Positions 30,148 to 40,068 of a stretch of DNA of 64,000 nucleotides are shown one piece after another. The notes under the pieces are model-generated. The model had not been told where the DNA came from. It made no database searches and saw only the letters and a list, made by a program, of their open reading frames with translations. The position numbers and the translations under genes are program-made. The first letter of the stretch is position 1. Every line of letters starts with the position of its first letter. Origin of the DNA: Staphylococcus edaphicus (GTDB lineage Bacteria; Bacillota; Bacilli; Staphylococcales; Staphylococcaceae); assembly GCF_002614725.1 (NCBI RefSeq), contig NZ_MRZN01000016.1:1-64000 (forward strand), given 5' to 3'.

Positions 30148-31015
30148 TATTCAGAATATGTCGTTTAAGTACAAAGATGATTATGTACTTCGTGATTTAA
30201 CACTTCAAAATGATGAACCCATGATTATTGGGTTATGGGGACGAAATGGGTCTGGTAAGACGACATTAATGAAACTCATATCAGGTCAAGAAAAGCAAAA
30301 TTCAGGTGACATAGCGATATTAGACTATAAACCTTATAATAATGCAGAAGCTTCAAAACAAATTACGTATTTAAGAGAGAATCACTTCTTCGGAAAGACA
30401 TGGAATGTAAATGACGCGATGAGATTTGCGGCGATGTTCAATGACAATTGGAATCAAGAAGAAGCAGATTATTTAATAGATTTATTTGAACTACCAAGAA
30501 AGAAGAAGATTCGAAACTTTTCTAAAGGTATGAAATCAATGGTTCAAAGTGTGATTGGGCTTGCAAGTCATGCACCAGTGACGATGTTAGACGAACCGAC
30601 AAATGGTTTAGATGCTTATATGAGAAAGCTGTTTACTCAAGCGTTGAGAGAATCGTTCGAAGCAGATCCAAGATATATCATGATTGCTTCTCATCATATT
30701 AAAGAAATTGAGAAGATATGTGAAAAACTCATCATTATATCTAATCATCGTGTGAAGTTACATGAGCCTATTGAATACTTTCAATCTAGAGGAGCGATAT
30801 TGGTTGGTAAATTAGAAGATATACATCAAATTATTTCGAAGGATGATATCATTGATCAATCAACAATTATGAGTCAGCATAAAGTTATGGCAGATATTCC
30901 TTATAATGCAGCGTTACAAGAACAGTGTAAAGCGTTGAATGTAAAAGTTGATAAAGCGAGTATTCAAGATTATTTAGTAAATATGACGATGATAAAGGAG
31001 GCTAATCATGGGTGA
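30134..31015 (+). CDS. ABC transporter ATP-binding protein (YtrB-like)
   Basis: A 293-aa single ABC cassette. Walker A is GRNGSGKTT near residue 36, the signature is the divergent NFSKGMKSMVQ rather than LSGGQ, and Walker B is VTMLDEPTNGLD, followed by the switch histidine in IASHHIKEIE. The region after residue 215 is a C-terminal extension typical of drug- or bacitracin-type exporters. It is coupled to the regulator before it (14-nt overlap) and the permease after it (8-nt overlap). Export or stress relief is the family expectation. Confidence 0.87.
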   Translation: MTIIDIQNMSFKYKDDYVLRDLTLQNDEPMIIGLWGRNGSGKTTLMKLISGQEKQNSGDIAILDYKPYNNAEASKQITYLRENHFFGKTWNVNDAMRFAAMFNDNWNQEEADYLIDLFELPRKKKIRNFSKGMKSMVQSVIGLASHAPVTMLDEPTNGLDAYMRKLFTQALRESFEADPRYIMIASHHIKEIEKICEKLIIISNHRVKLHEPIEYFQSRGAILVGKLEDIHQIISKDDIIDQSTIMSQHKVMADIPYNAALQEQCKALNVKVDKASIQDYLVNMTMIKEANHG

Positions 31016-31691
31016 CTTAAAAGGGTCTTTTTCGATTATCTTTAAAGAGCTAAAAGTACAACTATATACGTTTAGTACCGTACTTGTCGTTTTAGCAGCG
31101 ATATACTTTGTGATTGGCTTTTATATTGAACCATCAGATTCATATAATCCTTTATTATCTGGACCAGTTTACGGTATCTTAGGTTTCTTACCATTCTTCA
31201 TGTTTGGTGATGCGTTTAAATCATCAATTGAACTTGGTGCGACAAGAAGACAGTATATACTAAGCTTATGGTTAAGTTATATCATATTTATAGTTATCAT
31301 GCTTATCATTCAAGAAGTTATTAGCTTTATATTAGAGCGTGTTGCAAGTGCTAGAAGTAGTGAAGTCACACTCATGCGAGTAGCTGATATATTGCCTAAT
31401 GCAAGTGGATTCGATAATATGTGGGTGGATTTCCTAGCTATTATGTTTATCGCAGGTATTTGTTTCTTACTAAGTGCGATTATGTATCGCGCAGGTGTTA
31501 TTCCAACGCTAATTGGTCTACTCTTTGTAGGAGTGATTATATTTATATGGTTTGTACTAGGTGATTTCACGCCATTCTTCAAATGGGTATATCACCATAT
31601 TTATGAAATGTTTCATATATTAGGTGCAATTGGATTAATATCATCATTAAGTATATATCCAATTATGATTAAAGCAAGGTTGAAGGTATAG
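31008..31691 (+). CDS. ABC transporter permease of the GntR operon
   Basis: A 227-aa polytopic protein with about six membrane segments (near residues 20-42, 55-70, 82-105, 138-158, 165-185 and 198-218). The loop FKSSIELGATRRQYILS after segment two resembles the coupling helix of ABC-2-like permeases. No extracellular substrate-binding domain is seen. With one ATPase and one permease, two copies of each would form the transporter. Not recognised as a named gene; the substrate is unknown. Confidence 0.8.
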   Translation: MGDLKGSFSIIFKELKVQLYTFSTVLVVLAAIYFVIGFYIEPSDSYNPLLSGPVYGILGFLPFFMFGDAFKSSIELGATRRQYILSLWLSYIIFIVIMLIIQEVISFILERVASARSSEVTLMRVADILPNASGFDNMWVDFLAIMFIAGICFLLSAIMYRAGVIPTLIGLLFVGVIIFIWFVLGDFTPFFKWVYHHIYEMFHILGAIGLISSLSIYPIMIKARLKV

Positions 31692-31866
31692 GAGTTAAAG
31701 GTTGGGACATAAGATAATATTCTAACCTCATTATTCATATTGGCAGTAGATGACTAGGCTTGAAAATGCACTTATATCAAACTTTTTTCAAGTCTAGTCA
31801 TCGTTGCCGGAGCGGGGCTATGAAATCTTTTTGTACAAATTAGATTTCTGTCTCGCTCCTTTTTTA
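31692..31866. repeat. composite intergenic repeat with two hairpins
   Basis: It begins with GGTTGGGACATAA and TTCTAACCTC, then a long hairpin (GATGACTAGGCTTGAAAA near 31751 with TTTTCAAGTCTAGTCATC), then GGAGCGGGG...GAAATC pairing with GATTTCTGTCTCGCTCC and T6. The last hairpin is a strong plus-strand terminator for the ABC operon. The same modular order is found at 45397-45585. Confidence 0.75.
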
Positions 31867-31883
31867 ATAATTCTTAATTCAAG

Positions 31884-34800
31884 TCATTGGTTTTTGAAAT
31901 GTGTTGTACTTTGATATTGTTCTGTAGTTACTTCCAATATTAATGGAATCCTTTGTTTGAGCTCGCTTACGTGAGAAATAATACCAACCATTCTGCCAGT
32001 TGATTTTAGACTTAACAAGGTATCTAACGCAGTTTCTAAAGTTTCCTGATCTAACGTACCAAATCCCTCATCAACGAACATAGACTCTAATGCAATCCCC
32101 CCCGATTCTTGTTGAACAATTTCACTTAATCCTAATGCCAAAGCCAAAGATGCCTGGAATGTTTCTCCTCCAGATAAAGACGTAATATGTCGTGTTTGAT
32201 TAGAATGGGTATCAAATACATCTATTTCTAGGCCACTATATCCTTGAGAAATTTGAGCGCGTCTGGTTAACTGAAATCTCTGACCAGTCATAACCGCTAA
32301 GCGTTGATTAGCTTGAGTAAGTATACGCTCTAAATAGTATATAAGCACATAGTTTTCTAGCGTTAGTTTTTGGTCATTTTTACCTGCTAGTATTTCTGCC
32401 AATTGAAAAACTTCTTGTTGCGCTTGCAATTCACTATTTAAAATATCTATAATCTTATTAATTTCAGCTATTTTTTTATTATTAAATTCTATTTTATAGT
32501 CATGTTGACTTAATTCGGTTGAAACAGCTTCATATAATTGTTGTAATTCTTCAAATATTAATATTAATTGTTGTGTGTCTTCTAATTCTTTATTATTTAT
32601 TTCAGTTTTGAGTTGAGAAATATACAACTCATATGATTGTTTTGACTTATTAAATGCCTCTATATCTCGTTCTAAGTCTTCCTTTTCTGATACCTGAGCT
32701 GCCACTTGATTAACCTGGTCTAGAGATGTAAAACCAATACGCTGCATTTCTTCGTTAATTTTTGTCTCAGTTATTTTAATTTCTTCTTCAATTTCAGTAA
32801 GATGCTTTTCTAAATAACTTGCACTATTTTTTTCAACAGCTAAATTGCTATTATAACTTTGTATTTTCTGTTCAATTTCATTTAAAACTTGTTCAAAATG
32901 ACGTATTTTATCACGTGAATTTTCAAAATCTGTAATAAATACTTCAACCTGCTTATATCCTGTTGTATGTTCAAAATCATTAACCAGCGTTTCATTCTCT
33001 TTTAAACTATGCTCTTTTTTTTGAATATTCATTTGCAAGTCATGATAATTTTTTTCAGATTGTTGCAACTGTTCTTTCAAATTTACAATTTTATTATTTT
33101 CTTCTTCTAAATTTCTCTTTTCTTCATATTTTTTATCAAGATCGAGTTCCAGTGATTTATAATTTGTATCTTTTAATGCATCTAATGAATAATGTGATTG
33201 CTGTTCATTAATATAAGCTAATTCGCTTTCACATTTAATTTGATTTTCTTTTAATGTAGCACTTTTTTGTTCAATTTGTGTGAGTTGTTCATGTCTATCT
33301 ATTATTTCATCAAAATTTATATGGTTGCTCAATGTATGAATTTCATTACCGCAAATTGGACATGTATCACCTGTGTGTAAAGCAGCTTGCACGGTTGCTA
33401 TGATATCTTTTTTGTTATTTAAATCTAAATTAGACTTATCTATCCTTTTAGATTTCTCTTCTAATTGTTTACGTTCAATATTTAATTCTTTGAGATAAAT
33501 TTGCTTTTGATTTTTTCTATTTTCTAAAGCTTCAAATGCGAACTTGTCTTTTTCATTTTGTTTCAATTGTTTTATTTTAGTATTAAAATCAAATATTTCA
33601 TTCGTAATTTGTTCAATCCTTTGATAATCAGGATGACGATCGTTTAATTCAACTTTAATATGGTTTATTTGCTCATTTTTATTAGCTAATTCCTTTTCTA
33701 AATGAGTATAAGCGTCATTTAATGATTGACAATTGGTATAAGCAATTTTATATTTACTAGCTTTTTCAAAAAATAATTGCGTTTGTTCTACAAAATGTCT
33801 TAATTCACCTATGTCATTTTCTATTTCTTTATGTTTAGCTAATTCGTGATGACATTGCTTTAATTGTTCTTCTATCTCATTAATGTGCTCATTTTTATCT
33901 TTAATTTTGTGAGTTAATTCATCTTGTTTAAAATTTATATTATCTTTGGCATCCAATAAATTTGTAATGGGTCTCACTTCGTTAATTTCTTTTACTCGCT
34001 TAATTTTTTTATTAATTTCATATTCATTAACTAATAGTTCATTATACTTTTGCTGATTATCCTGTAATTTATTTAAAGATTCTTCCAGTTTAATATTTTC
34101 ATTTAAGTTTGTTTCAGAAGTGTTTAGTTTTGTTTTTAGTGTGTCTTTTTGACTCTTTAAGTTATCTCGTATAGTTTGACCTTTCGCCTTAAATTCTGGT
34201 AATGCCTTGATGATATGATTTGTTTGTCTTGCGTTAGTTAATTTATGTTCATTTAATATCCCATCATCAAATGTTTCTAGTTCTTTCCAATGATTTTCTA
34301 ATTGATTATATCTTGTTTCTATTTGTTCTCTCACTTCTTTTACATCATCAGATAATTTCTTTTGTATTTCTTCAAACCTTTGACTGTTAAATAATGTTCT
34401 TAAAATATCTTGCTTTTCTATACTTTTAGATAATAAAAATCGTTTGAATTCGCCTTGTGGCAATATGAACAGCTGTCGGAATTGTTCTGCATTCACTCCA
34501 AGAAGTTCTTTAATAAATAAATTACCGCTATTGATTTTACTTTCCCTAAGCGCAAAATCATCACCCTCATACTGATAAACTGCAAGTTGGCCAAGCGTTT
34601 TATTTTTATTTCCTTCTTTTATAAATGCGCCTTGTCGTTGTATTTTAAAGTATTGATCTCTTAATTTAAATTCAAATTCAACAACCATTGGTTTTTTACT
34701 TTCAGCAAAATGACTTCTCAAATCACTTTCTTTTCTATCTTTAGTGGAAGCTTCTCCAAATAATGCATAAACAACAGCATCAAATATCATGGTCTTACCA

Positions 34801-34913
34801 GAACCAGTTTTACCACTGATTAAAAACAATTGGTTATCTTTCACTTCAGTAAAATCAACTGTTTCATTCAAAAAGGGGCCAAAGTTGGTTAAATGCAATT
34901 TAATTGGTCTCAT
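31884..34913 (-). CDS. sbcC: nuclease subunit SbcC (Rad50-like ATPase)
   Basis: A 1009-aa SMC-like protein that with SbcD processes DNA hairpins and double-strand ends. Walker A GKTGSGKT is at residues 34-41. Long coiled coils run from about 170 to 860, interrupted near residue 517 by the zinc hook CPICGNEIHTL. The C-terminal half-ATPase has ITSLSGGETFQASLALA and SMFVDEGFGTLDQETL. The ATG follows the sbcD stop directly (TAAATG), so they are coupled. Hairpin-processing by SbcCD is of interest given the many inverted repeats nearby. Confidence 0.96.
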   Translation of the reverse strand: MRPIKLHLTNFGPFLNETVDFTEVKDNQLFLISGKTGSGKTMIFDAVVYALFGEASTKDRKESDLRSHFAESKKPMVVEFEFKLRDQYFKIQRQGAFIKEGNKNKTLGQLAVYQYEGDDFALRESKINSGNLFIKELLGVNAEQFRQLFILPQGEFKRFLLSKSIEKQDILRTLFNSQRFEEIQKKLSDDVKEVREQIETRYNQLENHWKELETFDDGILNEHKLTNARQTNHIIKALPEFKAKGQTIRDNLKSQKDTLKTKLNTSETNLNENIKLEESLNKLQDNQQKYNELLVNEYEINKKIKRVKEINEVRPITNLLDAKDNINFKQDELTHKIKDKNEHINEIEEQLKQCHHELAKHKEIENDIGELRHFVEQTQLFFEKASKYKIAYTNCQSLNDAYTHLEKELANKNEQINHIKVELNDRHPDYQRIEQITNEIFDFNTKIKQLKQNEKDKFAFEALENRKNQKQIYLKELNIERKQLEEKSKRIDKSNLDLNNKKDIIATVQAALHTGDTCPICGNEIHTLSNHINFDEIIDRHEQLTQIEQKSATLKENQIKCESELAYINEQQSHYSLDALKDTNYKSLELDLDKKYEEKRNLEEENNKIVNLKEQLQQSEKNYHDLQMNIQKKEHSLKENETLVNDFEHTTGYKQVEVFITDFENSRDKIRHFEQVLNEIEQKIQSYNSNLAVEKNSASYLEKHLTEIEEEIKITETKINEEMQRIGFTSLDQVNQVAAQVSEKEDLERDIEAFNKSKQSYELYISQLKTEINNKELEDTQQLILIFEELQQLYEAVSTELSQHDYKIEFNNKKIAEINKIIDILNSELQAQQEVFQLAEILAGKNDQKLTLENYVLIYYLERILTQANQRLAVMTGQRFQLTRRAQISQGYSGLEIDVFDTHSNQTRHITSLSGGETFQASLALALGLSEIVQQESGGIALESMFVDEGFGTLDQETLETALDTLLSLKSTGRMVGIISHVSELKQRIPLILEVTTEQYQSTTHFKNQ

Positions 34914-36044
34914 TTATTTAGAACTCCCTTCAAGTAATGCTGTCATAATTTTTTCTATTTTTTTACTTTGATTCGTAGTTAAATGTTCATCTGTTATACT
35001 ATTATAAAAATTATCAATAATTGTTTCGTCATCTAATTTTTGAATTTCAATATTTTCATGATGCATCGGCATATTAAAATCAAAAGTTTGATTTGTTAAT
35101 GCAAGTGTATTGGGATAAATCTGTTTTAAATGCATCATCGGATCGCTAACATGTGACATATGCTTTAACTTAAAGTGTAGATAATTCTCTTTGCTCTTTA
35201 CTTCTAATTGTTCTTGAACCGCATCTTCATAATTTCCTTCAATAACTTCCAATTGTCTTAAAGGTGCAATTGGTACAAATTTGTCTTTAATTTCTCGATC
35301 TTCGATTTGAACAATTTTATAACCTTTAGGTTGCTTTGTTTCTGAAAATGAATATTGTAGCAGCGAACCACTGTAATTTATATAATTAGAATCAATACTA
35401 AAAGGATGATGAAGGTGTCCAAGCATGACTCTATCAAACTGGTTAAACGCACTTGCTTCAACTGCTTCCACTGTGCCTATAGTTAAGGGCCTTTCGGATT
35501 CAGAACGAATCCCCCCTTGTACAGTTAAATGTCCAATAAAAATATTTATTTTATTTTTATCTAATACTTCATTCATATATGTTAAAACCTTACTTAAAGC
35601 CTGCTGGTGCGTTTCTATCGTATTATCTTCAAAAAAGTATTGCATCTCATTTATGGTTGCAAAAGGCATCGTATAGAAGTCTACTTTGCCAAAGGATATT
35701 GGCTTATTCATATCCTCGAGGCTAGTCCGAATATACATTTGTGATTTCTCAAACCATTTTGCTCCGTAATTCAATCGTTCTTTACTATCATGATTACCAT
35801 TAATCATAATTAAAGGAATATTCATTTCTAAATTTAATGTATCAATTGTCCGTTCTAATAATTGAATTGCATCTTTATTCGGATAACTTGTATCATATAA
35901 ATCTCCTGCAATTACGATGATGTCAGGTCTTTCAAGCTTCATCGTTTCTATAAATTTATTTAATATGTATACTTGGTCTTCTAATAATGATTTGCCATTT
36001 AATATTCGGCCTAAATGCCAATCAGCAGTATGTATTATCTTCAT
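34914..36044 (-). CDS. sbcD: nuclease subunit SbcD (Mre11-like)
   Basis: A 376-aa metallophosphoesterase that supplies the nuclease activity of SbcCD. Metal-binding motifs are in order: [11 protein letters not shown] (residues 3-13), [28 protein letters not shown] and [20 protein letters not shown]. The C-terminal part contacts SbcC. ATG 36044 is preferred to the TTG one codon upstream; AAAGGG precedes it. It heads the sbcDC pair. Confidence 0.95.
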   Translation of the reverse strand: MKIIHTADWHLGRILNGKSLLEDQVYILNKFIETMKLERPDIIVIAGDLYDTSYPNKDAIQLLERTIDTLNLEMNIPLIMINGNHDSKERLNYGAKWFEKSQMYIRTSLEDMNKPISFGKVDFYTMPFATINEMQYFFEDNTIETHQQALSKVLTYMNEVLDKNKINIFIGHLTVQGGIRSESERPLTIGTVEAVEASAFNQFDRVMLGHLHHPFSIDSNYINYSGSLLQYSFSETKQPKGYKIVQIEDREIKDKFVPIAPLRQLEVIEGNYEDAVQEQLEVKSKENYLHFKLKHMSHVSDPMMHLKQIYPNTLALTNQTFDFNMPMHHENIEIQKLDDETIIDNFYNSITDEHLTTNQSKKIEKIMTALLEGSSK

Positions 36045-36118
36045 CAAATCGCCCTTTCGGAGAACATTTGTTCGTATTTAATTTTATTATATTTTTCATC
36101 GTACTGCAAGTATATTAA

Positions 36119-36149
36119 AAACGCCGCCTACCTTTACAGATAAACGGCA
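36119..36149 (-). terminator. terminator of the CcdC-like gene
   Basis: GCCG and CGGC arms close a hairpin with a partially paired stem; the minus strand continues GTTTTTAAT. Short and moderately convincing. Confidence 0.55.
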
Positions 36150-36154
36150 ATAAT

Positions 36155-36622
36155 CTATTGAATTAAAGTACTTTTAACTTTTTTAAATTTATACAACATG
36201 GCAAGTCTCCAAGGAACAATCATACAAAATGCTAACAAGAAAAACATGCCAGCAATTTCACCAGGATCAATTTGATTACTTATAAATATTTTGATTACTG
36301 TACGTATCAGCAATAATGAAATCAGTATGATCGGAAACGCTTTTGAACGTTTCATATAAATTTCACTACCATGTGTTTCAAATCTAGAAGTCCAAATTAA
36401 TATACTAGAAAATATTATCCCCATAACAATGCATTCTAAAATTTCAGTTCCTGTTAATCTAAAATACGGAACAACATACATCAATGCACCGGTTGCCATA
36501 AAAAATGGAGGTAATATAATTTTCTTTTCATTTACAGGAAATTGTTGTGCTTTCATTCTAATAATTATGACACCAATACCCATTAAAAATGCAAAAACAA
36601 TAGAAAATACTAAATACAACAC
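36155..36622 (-). CDS. CcdC/YneJ-like membrane protein
   Basis: A 155-aa membrane protein with about five helices of the CcdC (DUF1453) family. Blocks include FPVNEKKIILPPFFMATGAL, YVVPYFRLTG and GEIAGMFFLLAFCMIVPWR. In Bacillus, ccdC is linked to cytochrome c maturation genes, but its deletion has no known phenotype and staphylococci do not need it for that purpose; the function here is unknown. The start is GTG 36622 with AAGGTG upstream (TTG 36619 is the alternative). Confidence 0.8.
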   Translation of the reverse strand: MLYLVFSIVFAFLMGIGVIIIRMKAQQFPVNEKKIILPPFFMATGALMYVVPYFRLTGTEILECIVMGIIFSSILIWTSRFETHGSEIYMKRSKAFPIILISLLLIRTVIKIFISNQIDPGEIAGMFFLLAFCMIVPWRLAMLYKFKKVKSTLIQ

Positions 36623-36810
36623 GCTTACACCTTCTTTGCGTTTCTACAAGATGATATTTACCATGGATAGTATATCATTTAACAAATGATTAATCAGTAA
36701 TAAAATCCCAATAATCAATTACTTTTTAAACTTTTACGGAATATTTTTAATCCTTTCACCTTTTAAAACAAAAAATAAAACGTTTAAAGTAATAAAACAC
36801 TACACTTAAA

Positions 36811-36842
36811 ATAAAATCAGCCTAGTTTTAGGCTGATTTTAC
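36811..36842 (-). terminator. terminator of the 61-aa gene
   Basis: AAAATCAGCCT (36813-36823) pairs with AGGCTGATTTT (36830-36840); the minus strand continues ATTTTAAG. Confidence 0.8.
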
Positions 36843-36853
36843 TGTACGTATAA

Positions 36854-37039
36854 TTATATAGCATGTGTATGCGTACATGCGGATAATGCATCGTTTAAAG
36901 TATATCTAAGATAATTCATATCATGTATTTGCATTGCGTTATGATATTTCTTAAATGCCTCTTCGGTCGGAAAGTTTATATGCATATTCGCTAGTCGATC
37001 AAGTACTTCTTTGTCTTCCATGGCATAAGCATCCTTCAC
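36854..37039 (-). CDS. small conserved hypothetical protein
   Basis: A 61-aa hydrophilic, probably helical protein (MKDAYAMEDKEVLDRLANMH, then FPTEEAFKKYHNAMQIHDMN). It starts with GTG 37039, with GGGAGG 9 nt upstream, and is followed by a clear terminator, so it is very likely a real gene. It ends in the His-rich ACTHTHAI. I do not recognise a family and propose no function. Confidence 0.7.
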   Translation of the reverse strand: MKDAYAMEDKEVLDRLANMHINFPTEEAFKKYHNAMQIHDMNYLRYTLNDALSACTHTHAI

Positions 37040-37346
37040 TTATTACTACCTCCCTTATATTCATATTATAACAAATTACATTCTATATTCAATTATTTTC
37101 TGAATATTCTAAAATAATATAATAACATACGCCCATTTGAACTACTGTTAAATCAATTATTTTTTTAATTCAATATTCATCAAAAAGTTTGTATTACTTT
37201 AATATTTAAAAAATTCAAAGCTATTGATCTTGAAAATTATTAGTTTTAATCACCAACTTGCTAATGATATTAGACATGTTTCATTAAATATGATTTGGAA
37301 GTTAATCTGTATTAACTTTCCTTATGAATATAAATAATAAGAAAAT
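37040..37346. other. AT-rich non-coding region left of the integrase remnant
   Basis: No open frame, repeat or hairpin of note. It is likely to be decayed sequence from the same lost element. Confidence 0.4.
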
Positions 37347-37481
37347 ATGATTTTTAAGTGGCTAAGTCATCAAGAATTGTAAACAACAGCGAACATTTAT
37401 GGCCACTTATACCCGAACAGCGAAAAGGAAGTTGCCGACTTATTAGAAACGACATACGAAAACAGTTTAAACACAAAATAA
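37347..37481 (+). pseudogene. remnant of a phage-type tyrosine recombinase (integrase C-terminus)
   Basis: In one frame it reads KWLSHQEL, a TAA stop, then TTANIYGHLYPNSEKEVADL and LETTYENSLNTK with a proper stop at 37479. The pattern LGH-x-TTxxxYGHLYP is the end of staphylococcal phage and island integrases; the tyrosine of NIYGHLYP aligns with the catalytic nucleophile. The rest of the gene is missing and an in-frame stop interrupts it, so it is a relic. Confidence 0.75.
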
Positions 37482-37503
37482 AATTCCCTTCCATAGACAA
37501 AAA

Positions 37504-37546
37504 CAAGGGCTGACAACTACTTGTTAAAAGTAGCTATCAACCCTTT
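37504..37546 (-). terminator. terminator of the YneF-like gene
   Basis: AGGGTTGATAGCTACT pairs with AGTAGTTGTCAGCCCT, with a few mismatches; the minus strand then has TGTTTTTG. Confidence 0.75.
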
Positions 37547-37555
37547 AATGACGCA

Positions 37556-37795
37556 TTATTTAGACTTTTTCAATTGATCTTGTTGATTTTTGTTCATCAT
37601 CGTCATCATTTGATTTATTTTCTTTTGAGAAGGTTTTTGACCCATTTGCATCATCATCATTCGTAGCATTTCTTCATTGATTGGTGGGTTCTTTTTAAGA
37701 TAATCCATCATATATTTTCTTGCAAGGAAAAATCCACCTACTAAACCTAAAATTAATGCTAACACGATTAATAAAATTGCTAACCAAGTTGCCAT
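37556..37795 (-). CDS. UPF0154 (YneF-like) membrane protein
   Basis: A 79-aa protein with one N-terminal membrane helix ([20 protein letters not shown]), then the conserved [20 protein letters not shown] and [14 protein letters not shown] segments of the YneF/UPF0154 family. The cytosolic part is strikingly rich in methionine and glutamine (MMMMQMG). The start ATG 37795 matches family members; the longer frame adds four residues. Function unknown. It lies next to tkt, as in Bacillus (yneF next to tkt). Confidence 0.88.
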   Translation of the reverse strand: MATWLAILLIVLALILGLVGGFFLARKYMMDYLKKNPPINEEMLRMMMMQMGQKPSQKKINQMMTMMNKNQQDQLKKSK

Positions 37796-37945
37796 TGTTT
37801 CACCCACTTTCCTATCCTAATGAATTTTACTAAAATTAATGCTCATTTTCAAGAGCAACTCTATTTATATAAACGATTGACCTATGTATTATATCAATTT
37901 CAAAATCCATTTGTAAATATAAGTTCTTTTTAATTATAAATAAAA

Positions 37946-37977
37946 ATTGGTATAAGAGCATACGCTCTCATACCAAT
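37946..37977 (-). terminator. tkt terminator
   Basis: ATTGGTATGAGAGC pairs with GCTCTTATACCAAT around a 4-nt loop, then TTTTTATTT on the minus strand. Confidence 0.9.
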
Positions 37978-38000
37978 AAAATCAATATTACTTACATGAA

Positions 38001-39989
38001 TTAAAATGTTTGAATTTGATTTAATATATTTTCTTTAGTGAAACCATATTTTTCAACTACTAAGTCGCCAGGAGCACTAGCACCAAATCCGTCGATACCA
38101 ATGACTTTACCTTCAGTACCTACATATTTGTGCCAACCAAGTGGTGATGCCATTTCAATAGCAACACGTTTAGTAATTGATGATGGTAATACTGACGCTT
38201 TATATTCATCCGTTTGCTTATCAAACGCATTCCAGTTTGGCATTGAAACTACACGAACACCTTTGCCTTGGGCTTCTAAATCTTTTGCAGCTTCAACAGC
38301 TAAGTTAACTTCAGAACCAGTCGCTAATAATAAGAATTCTGGTTCTTTATCTGATTCGAATACTACATATGCACCTTTACGTACACCTTCTTCTACAGTT
38401 TCTTTTGGTAAATCCATAGTAGTAAGGTTTTGACGTGTCAATACTAATGAAGTAGGTGTACCCTCTGATTCTAATGCAACTTCCCATGCAACGCGAGTTT
38501 CGTTACCATCTGCTGGACGAATCACATTCATATTAGGGATTGCACGTAGACCTGCTAATTGCTCAATTGGCTCGTGAGTTGGACCATCTTCACCAACTGC
38601 AATAGAGTCATGTGTAAAGATAAATGTTGAATTTAGACCCATGATTGATGATAAGCGCAATGCTGGTTTTAAGTAATCACTAAATACAAAGAATGTTGCG
38701 CCATAAGGATGTAATCCACCATGTGCCGCCATACCATTTACGGCAGCGCCCATTGCGAATTCACGTACACCGAACCAAATATTTTTACCTTCTGGTGTTG
38801 TTTTGTCGAAATCTGGTGCCTCTTTAACATTTGATTTATTTGAACCAGCTAAGTCTGCTGAACCGCCAAAGAATGATGGTACTGTTTTACTTAATGCTTG
38901 TATAACTTCCCCTGAGTCAGCACGGGATGCACCGCTATGACCAGCTTCAAACTGAGGCAATGCTTCACTATAATCCACTGGTAATTTACCACTGATAGCT
39001 TGTTTAAATTCTTCTGCAAGCTCAGGATATTCTTTACTATATGTTTCAACAAGCTTGTTCCAAGATGCTTCTTTTTCATTTGCACGTTTTAACATACTTT
39101 GTTGGAAGATTTCGTAAACTTCATCTGGCACGTTAAAACGTTTTTCTGGATCTAGACCATAGTTTTCTAATGCTAGTTTTCTTTCGTCTTCTCCTAGTGG
39201 CGCACCATGCACACCATGAGAACCTTCTTTGTTTGGAGCTCCAAAACCAATAATTGTTTTCACTTCAATAATTGTTGGTACATCTTGAGATTTAGCTTCT
39301 TCAATCGCTTTATCAATTGCATCTAAATCGTTACCATCTTTTACTAAAATGTGTTTCCAACCATAGGCTTCAAAACGACCTTTAACATCTTCAGAGAAAG
39401 CTTTATCCAAATCTCCGTCTAATGAAATATCATTTGAATCGTATAATACAATTAATTTATCCAATTGATTATGACCAGCTAAAGAAGCTGCTTCATGTGA
39501 GATACCTTCCATTAAGTCACCGTCAGAAGCAAGTACATATGTGTAATGATCAACAACATTGGCGTTTTCTTTATTAAATTTACCCGCTAAGTGTTTTTCA
39601 GCCATCGCCATACCAACAGACATCGCAAAACCTTGTCCAAGTGGACCAGTAGTGACTTCTATACCATCAGTATGCTTGAATTCAGGGTGTCCAGGTGTTT
39701 TAGAACCCCATTGTCTAAATTGTTTTAACTCTTCTAATTCTAAACTACCAGATACATGTAATAAGCTATATAATAAAGCAGAACCATGACCGGCAGATAA
39801 TACAAAACGATCTCTATCAAAGAAATTTTTTGATTGGGGGTTAAAATTTAAATGGCGAGTCCATAATGTATATGCCATTGGAGCAGCACCCATTGGTAAT
39901 CCAGGGTGTCCTGAATTGGCTTGTTCAACAGCATCGATACTCAATGCTCTTATCGTATCAACGGCTAATTGATCTTTTTCTTTATTCAT
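38001..39989 (-). CDS. tkt: transketolase
   Basis: A 662-aa thiamine-diphosphate enzyme of the non-oxidative pentose phosphate pathway that moves two-carbon units between sugar phosphates. The ThDP motif [20 protein letters not shown] is near residue 155; earlier are [20 protein letters not shown]-like [18 protein letters not shown] and [11 protein letters not shown], and later [34 protein letters not shown]. Length is standard. It handles pentose from the rbs uptake pathway once phosphorylated. GGAAG precedes the ATG. Confidence 0.97.
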   Translation of the reverse strand: MNKEKDQLAVDTIRALSIDAVEQANSGHPGLPMGAAPMAYTLWTRHLNFNPQSKNFFDRDRFVLSAGHGSALLYSLLHVSGSLELEELKQFRQWGSKTPGHPEFKHTDGIEVTTGPLGQGFAMSVGMAMAEKHLAGKFNKENANVVDHYTYVLASDGDLMEGISHEAASLAGHNQLDKLIVLYDSNDISLDGDLDKAFSEDVKGRFEAYGWKHILVKDGNDLDAIDKAIEEAKSQDVPTIIEVKTIIGFGAPNKEGSHGVHGAPLGEDERKLALENYGLDPEKRFNVPDEVYEIFQQSMLKRANEKEASWNKLVETYSKEYPELAEEFKQAISGKLPVDYSEALPQFEAGHSGASRADSGEVIQALSKTVPSFFGGSADLAGSNKSNVKEAPDFDKTTPEGKNIWFGVREFAMGAAVNGMAAHGGLHPYGATFFVFSDYLKPALRLSSIMGLNSTFIFTHDSIAVGEDGPTHEPIEQLAGLRAIPNMNVIRPADGNETRVAWEVALESEGTPTSLVLTRQNLTTMDLPKETVEEGVRKGAYVVFESDKEPEFLLLATGSEVNLAVEAAKDLEAQGKGVRVVSMPNWNAFDKQTDEYKASVLPSSITKRVAIEMASPLGWHKYVGTEGKVIGIDGFGASAPGDLVVEKYGFTKENILNQIQTF

Positions 39990-40026
39990 CTAAATGACTT
40001 CCTTTCTTCTAACAAGATTCTATTCC

Positions 40027-40056
40027 ATTATACCTTATTTCTTATCTATTTAACAA
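40027..40056 (-). promoter_or_regulatory. candidate tkt promoter
   Basis: On the minus strand TTGTTA (40051-40056), an 18-bp spacer, and a consensus TATAAT (40027-40032), 38 bp before the start codon. Confidence 0.55.
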
Positions 40057-40068
40057 AATATTGAATTT

